A stretch of 64,000 nucleotides of DNA from Lepisosteus oculatus (taxonomy: Eukaryota > Chordata > Actinopteri > Semionotiformes > Lepisosteidae): the NCBI RefSeq assembly GCF_040954835.1, contig NC_090700.1:20255501-20319500 (forward strand). Direction: 5' to 3'. The translations under genes were made by a program, and so were the position numbers. Every line of letters begins with the position of its first letter. Position 1 is the stretch's first letter. A model generated the notes under the pieces. The model was given only the letters and a program-made list of their open reading frames with translations. It made no database searches and was not told where the DNA came from. This document shows positions 21,874-35,010 of this stretch, piece after piece.

Positions 21874-24800
21874 TGCCTGATGAAGACTCAAAAACTGACA
21901 GGACGATGAGTACACTACTTTTCTGACAAAGGCAGAAATGCACTCCTAATGACCACACTGAAAATGGACTGTTACGAAAACTTACAGATTTAAAATAAAA
22001 AATTAACTCAAATAAAAAACAGTTTCAGGAGCTAGAACCAGTTACCCAATGTCAGAAACTAAGGGTACAGTCTGAAAAAAATGTATATAAAATTCAGCTT
22101 TTATAATGGATGATCATTATTAAGAATCCTCATCATTAAGAATTTGACTCCCTTTTGACAATTGTGCCACACAGGCAAATCCAATCACTCCTTCACTGAT
22201 TTGTATCTCAACTGTATGCATGTAGCTAATTTCTCCTTTGTGCTCCCTAATCTCTTGCATTGAAACATACCAAACTTTATAAAGGACAATGCTAAGATCA
22301 GCTTGACATCAGAAAGGCCTGGACCGATTTCCCATGAGCAGCAAACTAGACACAGCAACACCTCCAACACAACAGATTTAAGCAACTTCAATCAGATTAA
22401 GGCAACTCATTTAGTGTATGGTGGAACCCTTAAACTTAAAAGCACATGACACTACCGTCTGTACCTTACTGTGAAGACATCATTTACAGCAGAGTACAGG
22501 CCAACATCTGTCCAGCCTAAGAGATGCTTCCCTTAGCATCCAAGGAGTTGAGAAAATATGTTCATGCAGTTTCTTTCTTTATATACTGAGTACCAGACCA
22601 AAGCAGCTCTGCAAAGGTGAGGATTCAGGAATAGAGTGAAGACAGAGCCCGAGTCTGTGTGCTTCATTCTGACACTCTTCAAGGGCACAGTTACAAGCTC
22701 TTGGTTCCTTGACAGTCTTTCAGCTTTTATAGGGGCCGGTAGTAATGAGTAGAGAAAGATGTGCTTCATGTTCGCCTGCTCTAATTAAGCCACACACGTG
22801 GCTCTGTGAAGAATCTGCAAACTTGACAGGGATTAAAATCAGAAGGACATGCAGCTTTCTAACAAACCAAAAGATCTGACGTGATGTGGTCAAGACACCT
22901 TAACATTCAGATTCATGGTCAGTAGAAAAACAATATAAAATGGATCGAGCTCTTGTTAGAACCCAGCCTATTCTGGAAGTAATCTGCCATCTAAAAGCAC
23001 ACCACTGAAGAAGAACCTTGATTTTGTAACAGATAATGCTTTTAATGCAAATGAATCATTCCTGGAGGTTTGATTTCAGCAAGCGTCTCATCTTCACTGC
23101 AAGAACCTGGGTAAAATTTTAAAAGACAGGGCCACATTAACATTAACACGTGGCATGTAAGCCAACCATAACACATGAACAAATGTGACCACAGGGGAAC
23201 ATCTGGCAAAGGGTTACCTGAAAGAGTGGAGACTAGCTGTGAATTCAGGGACAGCCATTTTAATTCAAGTGAAAGTCCACTGAGCTACTCTTGTTTGTTG
23301 GCACGCTGAATGACCTCTTCCTGTGTTCCAAGGTCCCAAACAACAAAGCCCCGCCATATCAAAACAAGCATTCAATGTTATAAACCAGTTAAGCGGATTT
23401 ATAGCCATACTGACCACACGATGCCCGATGCCCCCGTGTACCTGCCTCAGTTTTGTTCTTATCATTTTTACTAGTGACATTTTTCTTTTACTGGATTTAA
23501 ATTGTTTTCCCATTTACTTTTATTGTATTTTTAGTGCTATATTTACTTTATATATCATTATGTATTTTGTAAGTGGGCCTAGATAAGAGTATCAGCTAAG
23601 CAAATAGCAGAATTATTCCATTAGCGTCTGCTTCTGGCCATGTAAGATAAGGTGTGTCTTTTGCTGGCATGCGCAGAGACACCTGCCATTAGTGTTTGTC
23701 AGAGAATAAAAACCCAGCTCTGAGACTGCAAAAGCTGTCTATCTACATGCAGACATACGTCACTGAATGTAACAACTTTCATGTCATTTTGCAGCTGTTC
23801 ATCCAAGGAAGGTAGCGAATGATGTGCAGCTGCAGCTGTGTGGCAAACATATCTGTCGTGCTCTCAAACTTGCGAGTAGCAACCATCATGTACTGTTGCA
23901 GGGTGCACCCCATTTCTCATTTTGCTGACACACTGTTCCTGCAATGCACCCCATCTCCCACTCCACTGAACATGGAAGTATTCAGCAAAAGTATTGCCTC
24001 TGGGTGTGAAGAACTCCTTTAGAGAACTGAGAACTGAGAGCAGTTGTGCATGTGGCATCTCACAGGGGAAGTATGTAGAAAATAGGCCTGCTGCACCTAA
24101 GCAGTGATCAGACCCTTATTTCTGGCCAGTATGAAGGAGGGTAAGTTAAACACTCTTACCCAAGGACTGAAAGGACAGGCTCGCCTGCAGGTGGGAGGAA
24201 AGGATCAAGTGGGGTCTCACCAAGGGAAAACATTCTGATTGTCAATGTCTTGCCAATAATGTGAAATAATGAGACAGGAATATAGGTGCCAAATACATTT
24301 TCATTAAACAGTGTATATTTACAAGCAGATTATTCTCTATCCTTCACTTCCTGTGTGCGAACAATATAAACTCCAAGAGCAACCTCTAGTGGCACAGTAT
24401 TGTTGAGCAATGGTATTATTAAAATGCTATTGTTAAGTTACACCTGCTTTTTTATGAGAAATATAGTGAAAATATATGGAATTAGTGAAAATTCCATAAA
24501 GAGCTAAATTTCCAAATATTAAACTACAAAACAAAGCAGAAAAATAGAAGTTGTTCCTATTCTTATCCTAATGCATATTAGAAGATGTTAGTGAACCATC
24601 TCTATGCCTAACCTGAAATCATAATAAATAAAACCAAATAAAAATTGCTGTTCAGATTTTCATTTTTGCACATTTACATTCAAAACAAGACAAAGGATTT
24701 TTTTCCTGCATTCACGGACTAATGTTTGATGTTGCATTAAAAAAAAGCAGTGAAGCTTGAGCTCTAACCTCCTGTAACAGATCCTCCTTTGATGGTAGCA

Positions 24801-25595
24801 TAGCAGGGAAACATGCACATGAAACCAACCATTATATGGAAGATTAAACAAGGAGCCAGCTTGATGTTACTCTTCCTTCCCTGCCCTGAAGTCACCTCTA
24901 AACACACACATTTAACTCCTCGTCAGAACCGAGTATCAGCAAAAAAGCCTCACCACTCAATTAGGCCGGTCTGCTCTCACCCATCTTCTTTCTTACGTGG
25001 CATGGCAACAATAGAGGATGCTTCTAATTAAGATACTATTGGGATAAAAGCTAAGTCAAGAGAGTATTTGTGAAGCTTTTGTATAATCTCATTGTCCAGA
25101 GTGACTCTGAGGTCCGATTAGACAACCTCTGTCTCCTCAGTCAGTGCTCCTATAGAGAACAGCACAGCCAACTGCCTAACTTCCTTGTGAGAATGTGTTA
25201 CTGGTACTGTCCCACCCATCCTGACCACCCTGTTATACCATCCCAACCCCTATTGCAAAATACCGTGTCTAAGGAGGTATCCAAACAGTGCAGTGCAGTG
25301 CATTAACAGAGTAATCTTGATTCCGTTATCTTGTTTGAATGCCTATTCAGGACTTAGAGGTATGGGCAGGGTGGCTGTACCATTGCGTATGTCTTAAAGA
25401 CACAGATTTTGAGATTCTTATTCACCTGCGTCATTTGAAGAAAGCAAGTTTCTCAACAGTGTGCAATACATACAGAGCCAAGATGGACAGATGAAACAGC
25501 CTTCTATGAATTGACAAGAATGTGATTGTTTTGGAGGGAAAAGTAGTTATTCCTCAAAAATGTTCAGAAAACACTAATGAGTGCAAAAAAAAAAT
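21874..25595. other. No recognised feature
   Basis: Intron 1 DNA without a recognised repeat. Frames at 23.3-23.6 kb on both strands look like chance. Confidence 0.45.
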
Positions 25596-25917
25596 AACAA
25601 CAACATTATACTTATATAGTGCTTTTCTAGACACTCCACACAAAGTGTTGGGGTATCCAAACACCACCAGGAAACTCACCACGGATAAGCTAACAGTGGG
25701 GAGGAGAACACAGTGATTATGCTAGTTCATAAATGGGGATTATTAGGAGGCCATGACTGGTTAAGGTTCTTTGAGAAACGCTCTTGACTTTTTAATGACG
25801 ATGGAGATCCAGGACCTTGGTTTTACATCTCATCCAAAGGACAACCACGTTTTACGGTATAGTGTCCCCATCACTATACTGGGGCATTAGGACCCACACA
25901 GACTGCAGAGTGAGTGC
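25596..25917 (-). repeat. 5S-derived SINE, 3' half
   Basis: 'tatagtgtccccatcactatactggggcattaggaccc' is the inverse of the body of the 5S-headed SINE at 49.8 kb, which identifies the family. The outer end ('acattatacttatatagtgcttttctagacac') resembles the 3' tail of the L2-like LINEs here. The 5S part is absent. Confidence 0.65.
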
Positions 25918-26395
25918 TTTCTAATAAGTAGTATTACCTTCACTACAGCTAAACTATTTAATTAGTAGTATAGTATTATATATAATTGCAAAAAAATAAT
26001 ATTCTATAATAATGATCTGTCGTACCTATCCTTCATGACGTTATCCTTTATGATGCACTCTTAGAATTTATCATCATTTTTACAGTCATTACAGTACATT
26101 TTTATTAATCCATGGAAATAAACTATAGCAAGGATGTATCCGACCTGTCTTTTGATATGTGATGCGCAACTGATGTTTCACATCCAGCTGTCCCTGGACT
26201 CTGGAAGGAGAATAATATTTATGACCATAAATGTGAGATTCAAGATAAGCAGAGAGCAAAGGCTGTTACATGCTGGTGTGAAAATAAGCTCATTCTTTAC
26301 TTAGTCCTATTATCAGACAGCAACATCTGGACTATAAGGGACAGTTTGTGCCCTAACAGCATGTAATTCAGGAGTTCTTTTTATAGCACATTTGT

Positions 26396-26706
26396 CATGG
26401 TGGTTAGCATTGCTGCCTTGCATCAATCAATTCCTGGGCTGCTGTCTGTGTGGAGTTTGTATGTTCTCCCCATGAACATGTGGGTTTCCTCTGAGTGCTC
26501 AAGTTTCCTACCACAGTCCAAAGACATACTGGTAGGTTAAATGCCATCTGAGAAAACTGGCCTTGCTGTAAGCATATGTGTGCCCTACAATGGACTGGCG
26601 TTCCATCCGTGGTATATCCTGCCATGTGCCCATTGTTTGCTGGGATAGGCTCTGGCTCCTCTCTGACTCTGAATTGAGCAAAGTGGTTAGAAAATGGAGG
26701 GATGGT
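26396..26706 (+). repeat. tRNA-headed fish SINE, near full length
   Basis: This is the best-preserved plus copy. It has a head 'tggtggttagcattgctgcct', a body with 'gtgtggagtttgtatgttctcccc', 'cacagtccaaagacatactggtagg', 'acaatggactggcgttcc' and 'gggataggctctggctcc', and ends 'gtggttagaaaatggagggatgg'. Confidence 0.8.
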
Positions 26707-27245
26707 GCTCACCAAGACAAGATACGATAAGAAAAAGAGTATTTCCTGTCAATAAGTGACACAAATTAAGCCTGACTACCCTTGGCAGTACCCTCTACAG
26801 TGCTCTATAAAAACTTTATCCATGACACTGCACAGAAAGGAAAAACAAACCCATTCCACAGAACAGAGCTTCCTTTGTCATCACCCATTTAAAAAAAAAA
26901 TAAGCCATTGAATAATAAAAAAATTAAAATCCATTCTAATTTTGAAGAATATTTGCCATATCATCACACATTTCTGAAAAAAGAATTATTCCATACATCA
27001 AATGAAATGGATCATTCTCGAGATCCATTTTTCTCTCTTGTGAGACACTAATTTACTCTTTTTTTCCTGCATCATCAACAAAGAAATGACCTGTATCAGT
27101 AGCTGATAAATGCATTGCAGTATTCACGTCATCACCTACAGGAATTCTGTTTAATCATAATAACCGAAAGCTCTATACAATATAATGAGAAATACTTAAT
27201 AATAAATTAAAATTATTTCTGAAGAAACATATGAGGAAGAAAAAA
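26707..27245. other. No recognised feature
   Basis: Short AT-rich spacer between a SINE and an L2 copy. Confidence 0.45.
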
Positions 27246-27960
27246 TATCAGAAATATCACTAAAATACGCCTATGCTATCACTAACTGTGGCTAAAAAGC
27301 TGATCAACACATTTGTGTTCTCTCGAATTGACTACTGTAATTCTCTACTCGCTGGTGTATCTAAATCTACTTTGAACAAACTGCAGTATGTCCAAAATTC
27401 AGCAACCAGAATCCTGGCCAGGTCTAGTGCAAATGATCACATTACTCCTATCCTGGAGTCCTTGCACTGGCTTCCTGTCAAATTCTGTTTGGACTTGAAA
27501 ATCCTCATGCTCACCTACAAGGCTCTGCATGGCTTGGCACCTCAGTACCTGTCTGAACTATTAACACCCTACTCCCAACCTTGCAACCTTCGCTCTTCTA
27601 ATTCTGCTCTCCTTACTGTCCACCAAGCCCGTCTACATTGTATGGGTGACAAGGCCTTCTCCTGTTATGGCCCCAAGCTCTGGAACTCTCTGCCCAAGAA
27701 TATCAGAGAGTCACCTTCTCTAAACTCCTTCAAATCCAAACTCAAAACCTTCTTCTTTAGAAAAGCCTTTACTTAACTGGTTCCATTCTTCATCCCTCTG
27801 CTTTTCTTAGTACCACCATCCACGGTCTCCTCTGTATATTGTAATTGTGTTTTATCTTGTCTATTCTTTTTATTTATTGTTGTTGTCATTCTGTAAAGCA
27901 CTTTGAGAAGCTACCTTTAAAGGCGCAATATAAATAAAGTTTATTATATTATTATTATTT
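27246..27960 (+). pseudogene. L2/Rex1-like LINE 3' end with a 168-codon open frame
   Basis: The open frame 27273-27776 encodes the C-terminal region of an L2/Rex1-type ORF2: SRIDYCNSLLAGVSKSTL, then LHWLPV, then LTYKALHGLAPQYLSELL, and near the end LWNSLPKNIRESPSLNSF. These phrases are typical of fish L2-like elements. It is followed by a 3' UTR ending 'cctttaaaggcgcaatataaataaagtttatta' and a (TTA)n tail. It lacks the endonuclease and RT core, so it is a 5'-truncated, non-autonomous insertion. The intact frame makes it the youngest L2 copy in the window. Confidence 0.85.
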
Positions 27961-28919
27961 TTTAAGCTGTGGTCAGGTTGCAAGCTAGAATGATGACGTG
28001 TTTCTCTAGAAGAGCAGACGTTCTTATTATAACAGAATAAATGCAATGTTTATCCCCGGAAAAACACAAACTTCCACATTAACCTTAAAATCATAAAAAT
28101 CACGCCACCTCAGCTTCTCAGACATTGCTTTTGGGGAAACTCCTATGGATTTGTAGTGAAACTAAAAAAGAAATTCAATGGGAGATGGAAAGTCTCAAAA
28201 GGAAAAGCTTTTAATTTAGCATTAATAAAGCATAACATGCAAAAGAAAAATCAATGAATTACATCATTTAACATGTGAGTCAGACCACATTAGAGTGGCA
28301 GTTTCATGTGGGAGTTACTGCAAGATGGAAAAAGCATTCTTCGAGTAAGCTGTGCTTAATATTCAGTTTTCAAATAAAACATTTAAATCAAACGTAAATC
28401 AAAGTGCATTATTATAAGTACAACAGATGGAAATGATGCATCATCCCTGACTATATCTGCAGTTACAAATGTGATGCTGCAATTTGTGTGTATGTATTTC
28501 CAAAGCACATTATTTTATTAGATCCTTTTTAAGGGAGTGCAATTCTCAGTTGCAATGATTACCTGAAGAGTACCTCTAAAGGTCATTTACTTGAGAAGTT
28601 TAATGGAAACACTGGAATGTGTCCAGTGTCCTACCTGAATTTGAACCCACAACACTGCAGCCAGGAATACAGTGCCTTTATAAGTTGTTTTAAAGGCAAA
28701 AAAAGAAGGAATTGAGTTACACTGTTAGAGTATACATCAATTTATAAACTTTGTGCCCCTGTCTTGTCTTCATTTAGTTGGTTGCTGTGGAAACAGAACT
28801 ATGTGAAATAAAACCCTTCATGGAAGTTACAAACCCTGTATTACATTTTAACTTGTGTTGCCATTAGTAGCACTTCTTCTACTTGCATAATAGTTCTCAG
28901 TTAAGACACTTGGCAATGT
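27961..28919. other. No recognised feature
   Basis: AT-rich intron 1 DNA between two L2-like relics. Confidence 0.45.
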
Positions 28920-29330
28920 TGAAATGGCAATACGTGCCTGGACATTATCAAGATTAGACTACGGAGAAGTCTTCCTTGTACACTTTCTAGGGCACCAGTC
29001 TTCAATGTGTATGGAATTCTGCAGAGCAAATGCTAGCTAAAAAGTAACGTGTATCAGCACACAACTCCCTTTCTCTGTACAGTGCACCGGCTCCCTGTAA
29101 TTCAAAGTAGATTGTATATGAAGCACCGAATGCCCTAGCAGAAGGTTAATTAAGGGTACAACAAAAAATCAGTCCAAGAGCTGCTGATTCTGATGTTCTT
29201 ATTCTGCTAAGACTAAGGTCCACATGATCTGTTTGTGGAACTCACAGAGTCCACCAGAGACTTCAGAGTCATCCTTGAAACTTGCATAAAAACCCATCTT
29301 TCCACGAGAAAGGATCCATTAGATTTTTAT
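28920..29330 (+). pseudogene. Degenerate L2/Rex1-like LINE fragment
   Basis: Broken plus-strand frames give RLDYGEVFL, then a QCTGSL-type stretch matching LHWLP, then TCIKTHLS. The order corresponds to the ORF2 C-terminus seen intact at 27.3-27.8 kb. Several frameshifts and stops mark an old copy. Confidence 0.45.
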
Positions 29331-31369
29331 CATATAGTTCAATTTTACTCTTGGTTTTACCTGGTCATCTTGGTGTGCAGCTTCCTTTTTCCCTTCTTAC
29401 TTCTTTCATATATGTGTGTGTCATTGCACAGTTCTCTCTTGAGTTTTTTGAAAAGCACTCAAATCTTTTTGAATAAAAATGTTCAATTTTACTTGTACTG
29501 AACTTATTCAAGATGAGGGAGTAAAGGACTCAGGGTCCACTTTTGGTCAGCCCTGTATTTCACATTGTTGTGCCTCAGTGCCTGAAAGACACTTTACTTG
29601 GGTTACTCCAGCACAAGGCTTCATAGTAGAGACATCCCTCGAGTCCATCATTATAGAGAGGGGCATGTGATTCAAAAAACAGCTTCATCGTGTAATTACA
29701 GTCATAAGGCAGAGCCAGTGAGAGCCTCCTAAGGAGGTCTCCTAGGAGCAAAGTAATATCTCTAGTACTCTGCAGTATTAAGTTGGGATGACCTATTTCA
29801 TACTCAGAACTTGGAAAACATGAATGGCTGGTCACTGGAAACAGAGTGAAAGAAGTTGGGAAGATAAAGTGAAGCAGACATAACTGTCTGGCAACCTATA
29901 AAACAGTTTGTACCACAAGCTCACAAACAAAATAGGAAAAAACATGGCACATGATGCAATTGCAAAATGACTTTGGAGGCACCGAGTATAAACATGTCAA
30001 TTCTGAAGTCAACCATTCAATTTCTACACTGTGTGACTCAACACGTGCACGTACTGGGCTGGCACAGGTGTTTATGGATTGATATCTGCCGTCCCTGCTC
30101 ACAAAATGCACAATCTGCTGTGTATTTAGTGTGAAAGACTAAGAGGGAAAACACTAAGTAAACGGAGTGGAAACGATAAGATTTCAAAAGGAAAGTGCAC
30201 CGAGTCGTTTTCCAGCCATGTTTGCTTTTAATAAATGTCACTGCATGCTTCAGAAAACGGAAGCAAAGGAGAGACGAACACACCCTGTCTGGCTGCCTAA
30301 TTAGAAATGGGCACAGGCGAAAGCAAAGAATAATGAGGTGCCCATTGTACCACAGTGTGATCTGCTGCAATTCCTTTCCATGAGACCTAAGTCATTGCAC
30401 AAAGCGAAATACTGAAGCACAGAAGCAAAAATATTTAAGGCTTTTACTCCTATAAATCTACACAAATTTGCTGAAAGTGAAGCAACAAAGTATGGAGTAA
30501 ATGTCCACCATCTGTTTGCTTACACAAAAGCCAACAGCTGGTAAAGCCTGAATGGACTCAATTACAGTCTTATTTGTTGCCTTAATTGACCCATGGCTTG
30601 TAGGCTCTCCTCCCCTCAAAATCAATCCACCATCTATCACAGGCCCAGCTCAGTCTCTACGGGGTCTTTATTCCTGCGCTCACTTCACATTTAGAAGAAA
30701 GGCTGTGTCTGATCAGAGCTTTTCTCTTCAGCATTATTAATACATGCCAACTGCCAGCTCTAGGGCACTGGCCCTGATGCTGTATAACACGTTTTTGGAA
30801 AACAACTCTTTTGTTGAGGAGAGGCAGCAAATACAACATGGCTAAAGGACAAGTTAACAGAGCAGCTATTCACCCACTAAGCTCATTTTGGGGTACTGCG
30901 GATCTTTACTGGTCTTAACATTACTGGAAACATTAACGTCTGTACTTGCTGCATGGCTATTCTCCTATTGTCTATTAGGAGGATATTTAGAATTATTGAA
31001 TATATTATAATTATTGAATTATACACTGTAGAGAATTTACAATGAGGTTTGCATCAGCTTTGAAGAGTTTGTATTTTTTTTTCCCCCTCAGCCTCTCCTT
31101 TTATGAGCAGTACCTGTTCTGGTAGCCTGCATTACCTAAAAAACAGAGTTCAATCGTCTTTTCATATGACCTACCTAGGGTCCATTGTGAGTTCCTTATT
31201 TTTAAAAAGCTACCCTGCTGATGCTTCTATAGATCTTGAGAGCAGTGTGACAGTTTCTAGTGTGTTACCTGCCTAGCACTGACAATGCAACATCAACACA
31301 ATGCTTTATAAAGTAATATTTCATGTCATTGTGAAATAACTTATTACCCATCCCTCACACAGTCAGACA
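29331..31369. other. No recognised feature
   Basis: No repeat or exon recognised. The stretch 30.1-30.4 kb is less AT-rich and could be conserved noncoding DNA. Confidence 0.4.
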
Positions 31370-31500
31370 ATCCTGGTCATGGAGGGCCAATGTGCCTGCA
31401 GGTCTCCTCAAAGAAACAACACCTGAAGAGCTGAGAGAAGCTTTTAAATTGGTCTCATCAAATTATTACTGAGCTAATAAAGCTTGTTCAGAGTTGAACT
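31370..31500 (+). repeat. Dispersed repeat with 'CTGGTC-TGGAGGGCC' start
   Basis: 'caatcctggtcatggagggccaatgtgcctgcagg' matches, on the opposite strand, the end of the segment at 52.69-52.87 kb. I know this as a common fish repeat but cannot name the family. Confidence 0.4.
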
Positions 31501-31574
31501 GAAAAATTATAGACACACAGGACTACCCACCCTGCCCTAATGTATGCTTTAATCAGTTAACTGTATGGAAGATG

Positions 31575-31700
31575 GCCTGATGTCCCATCCAGGGTGTAGT
31601 CTTGCCTTGTGCCCTATGGTTCTAAGATAAACTCCATTCCAAGATATCCACAAGCTTTAGCAGGATAAAGTGACTTTCTGATATCAGATGAATGTTTGGA
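31575..31700 (+). repeat. tRNA-headed SINE, 3' fragment
   Basis: 'gatgtcccatccagggtgtagtcttgccttgtgccc' and 'aggataaagtga' are the 3' third of the family. The copy is old. Confidence 0.6.
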
Positions 31701-33796
31701 AGTATTTATTTCAAGGTGAATTATACTCTTTGAACACTGATGAAGTGCCTTATTACATTTGAGATATATCTCAAATTATCCAGAAAGCGTACATACTATA
31801 CTTACACATGATCCTGAATAAGAAGCTGATAATTTAGTATATTATACTATGATATTGATTCATCTAAAAGCATTTAGTATTAATACTTTAATATAGCTAC
31901 ATGGCAATTTGGGTCACTCCGTCATTGAATATATACCTAGGTAAAAGTGATAAAGCAGTCAGATGGAAAGTTATGTAAACTAGCTCAGATAAAGGGCTCT
32001 GTGAAAGTACAAACACATATAACCCTTTTTCACCAATGAGCCACAGACAAACACTCCTGCAACTTTTCTGCTATTAGAGAATATTATGTACAGCATTATG
32101 TTCAGCACTAACTACATTTGCATTTCACCTGACCCAATTAAGCAAGTCAAAGCTGCTGTATTGTTTCCCACCCACTTGAGAACTAAACATTTCCTTAATT
32201 AAAACAATCTAACCATACAAAAGAGCGAGGTGAGTGCACGGAACAAACGACCACTTAGCTAATGACCACCAGGAAGTCCTGACTGACAACAGCCACCCTC
32301 TCTCATGCTACTAAGCGTCACCTAGGGTGTTATTCCATTTAGTCAATGACGGTCTTAACGTCAATGGAAAACAAGCGTAGGCAGGAGACCACAATGAGAA
32401 GTTAGCCATTACGTTTACTGCTCTAGCTAACTTTGTTTTTATTTAACCAGGTAAGTCTCAAAAGAACAAAGTCTCATTGGCAACCTGGAGAGTACCCACG
32501 CACAACATGGGGCACTTGCTGGGGCAGTCCAAGTAGAGAACCTTGCTATAGGGCACAAGAGTAGAATCTCACAGGCCGTCGGTCATTGTGAGGATCTTAC
32601 TGCACTTCCATTTTCTCCTTATCTTGCCACTGCAGTGCTTGCATAGCTCCTATTTAATGGTGTAAAAAACACGTTACACGAGCTAAACCATACGGTACCT
32701 AACCACACAGGCTGGGAAGTAAGAAAAGAAGACATCAGGTAAAACACATCCTACCCAACAGACAGCATGGCGTCGTGTCAGTGCCAGACCTGGAGGCACA
32801 GCTCAGAGACAGAGAGCACAGGCATCGCCTGCAGTATATTTCTAATTTATCTCACTTAAACCAACAAGTGCCTCTCTCTCCCCCTTTCACTTGTAAAGTA
32901 ACATTAAGACAATATTCGATTCTGAAGGACATTTTAGCCCTGGATACATCACTACAAAAACAAAACAGCTACCTCAAAGCAATTCTCTGCTGCAAAACGA
33001 GAAGAGAGGCTGAGGAGGAGCAGGCAACAGCATATCCTCAAGTGAATTTAAATTCAGCTTCAGGACATGAAACGTCAAAGGTTCTATGAGTTTAAAAATA
33101 GAGAAGTCCATTTTAGCTTCCCTTTTAATAACAACCCAAGACAACGGTGACACTGAATGAAATTTACTGAACCCTGCTATGTCCAATCATGGGTTGGGAT
33201 TGAATGGTTTTGTCTTGACTCTAGAGTCCATCATGGGACTATATTTACACAGCTAACAGGAAAGCTCCACTGTGTTCAAGGGTCTGCATGCGAATATTTG
33301 CAACACACAAACCAGACCAAAGAGGCTGAGAGGGGGGAATACCAAACTGATATCCTGAGATGTGAACAAGACAAGGTGCAGCTGCTCTGCTCAAAAACAG
33401 ATGCATTATACGCATGCAATGAAGAAAGGGAGATATGAAATTACTGTGTCATAGCACATGTCCCAACATTAGTGAGAACATTATCGAGTCATAGTGAGTG
33501 GTTTCAGTCCTGCCATTATGCAAAGGTTTCAAACTGTTTCAGATAGTGCCAGATGTTTGACATCACACAAATTCCCACAGTATTTCACAGAGGAGACACA
33601 GACACTCCTCTCACACCCACCATATCACTCCCCCCCCTCACTCCTCCTGCACCACACCCCCCCCATCACCCCTGATCAAACCAAAGCATCCAAGTACCAC
33701 CTTCAGTACAAGTCATCTTTTCATAGGAACCCCAGAAAACCTCAATGACCGATATGAGCGCACGTGTGTGCACACACTCACATACACATATAATAA
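31701..33796. other. No recognised gene; C-rich tract near 33.6 kb
   Basis: Nothing recognised except a pyrimidine-rich run with CCCCCC blocks at 33630-33668. Frames here have no family match. Confidence 0.4.
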
Positions 33797-33910
33797 ATAT
33801 TACAATAATAAACTTTATTTGATATAGTGCCTTTAAAGGTGGCTTCTCAAAGCGCTTTACAGAAAAAAAAGGAACAACAACTAATAAAAAGAAACAATAA
33901 AAAAGCACCA
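33797..33910 (-). repeat. L2-like LINE 3' tail
   Basis: The segment holds 'aataataaactttatttgatatagtgcctttaaaggtggcttctcaaagcgctttacag', the inverse of the L2 3' UTR. Only the last ~115 bases are present. Its inner edge meets the truncated hAT element at about 33915. Confidence 0.7.
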
Positions 33911-33914
33911 TTTC

Positions 33915-35002
33915 AGTGAGAGGGGTGAGCCTGTTTAGTCGAGCAAAGCAGATGTGAAGTCATTTTTCGAGCCTTGATACACAACAGAATTCACAACAGA
34001 GTCTAACAGATTTTAAATCTTCAAGCATTTTCTTGACGGCAAAGGTCTCGCGGTGGATGTTGCAATGCGTCCATTCATTTCTGGAGCAACCTCTCTAATA
34101 CGTGCAACCACACCGCCGTTTTGGCTTCTCATTGCTCTAGCACCGTCTGTACGAACTTACAGAACAGAAAGTCCTCATGGGACATACCCTCAAACTCGTA
34201 TCTTACGTAAATGAGCAAATTGGCCAAATCGACTACAGACTCATCCAATTGCAGTGAAAAGCATCTTCTCATCTTAATGCACTCTATCAGCGTACTTTTT
34301 ATATAATCCACAATTTCAATAATTCTATGAGTGACTGTGTCTTTCAGAGGGGGCAGCAGGTCGAGCTGTTTAGCAGCGTTTTCTCCACACAAAATACGTG
34401 TCAGCTCTTTTGCCAACGGTAAATAAGGTTCTTCAAAAATAGTGTGGGGCTTACCTGCTTTAGCAATCCGCAAGCTTGCATTTTTCCCCGTTTCGGTTTC
34501 AGGAGTCAGTCTCAGAAGTCAAAAGAAGTTTTTATTTCATGTGCATGGGAGCGAAACACAGAGACGCTCGGTGTATTTTTCTCAAATTAACCTAGAACAG
34601 TTCTTAAATATTTTTCTGTTACCTAGCGTTGGTAGCACACATTTCTATGCATTCCTGTGTTTACAACATTAGCATTGTTCTAAAATCACACACATTCTCC
34701 TACCTCCCTATTTGCTGGAGATACAGTAGCTTTTTATAAATACAACTGGTCACTTACGTTCGTAGCAAGCATTCCTATAGAATGGTATAGAATTACATTG
34801 TACTTCTGTGTCCACTCAAGTATTAGCGTGCGCTGTATCGTAGTACATAGGCTGCGTATTTGACACGTATTAAAATAGAAAATATGAAAACACGTTCCAA
34901 TTTTTAAGTGCACACAACAAAGTTCCAGGGTCTTATGCCGTACCAGCTGGTGGCGCTCCACGTACCACTCCTGGTACGCGTACCACAGTTTGAGAACCAC
35001 TG
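33915..35002 (-). pseudogene. hAT (Charlie/ZBED-like) transposon relic, truncated
   Basis: The right terminus is CAGTGGTTCTCAAACTG read on the minus strand from 35002, the hAT-Charlie type end, followed by a palindromic GGTACGCGTACC region. Downstream, a minus frame (34497-34145) encodes SLRIAKAGKPHTIFEE, then LPPLKDTVTHRIIEI, then a CFSLQLDES stretch, typical of hAT transposases related to ZBED/SCAND3-type genes. A frameshift near 34145 precedes TDGARAMRSQNGGVVARI, which continues the domain. The C-terminal dimerisation part and the left terminus are lost at an L2 tail. Confidence 0.75.
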
Positions 35003-35010
35003 CTCTAGAT
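35003..35010. other. Putative target duplication of the hAT relic
   Basis: CTCTAGAT directly follows the hAT terminus. hAT elements make 8-bp duplications, but the matching copy at the lost left end cannot be checked. Confidence 0.3.
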
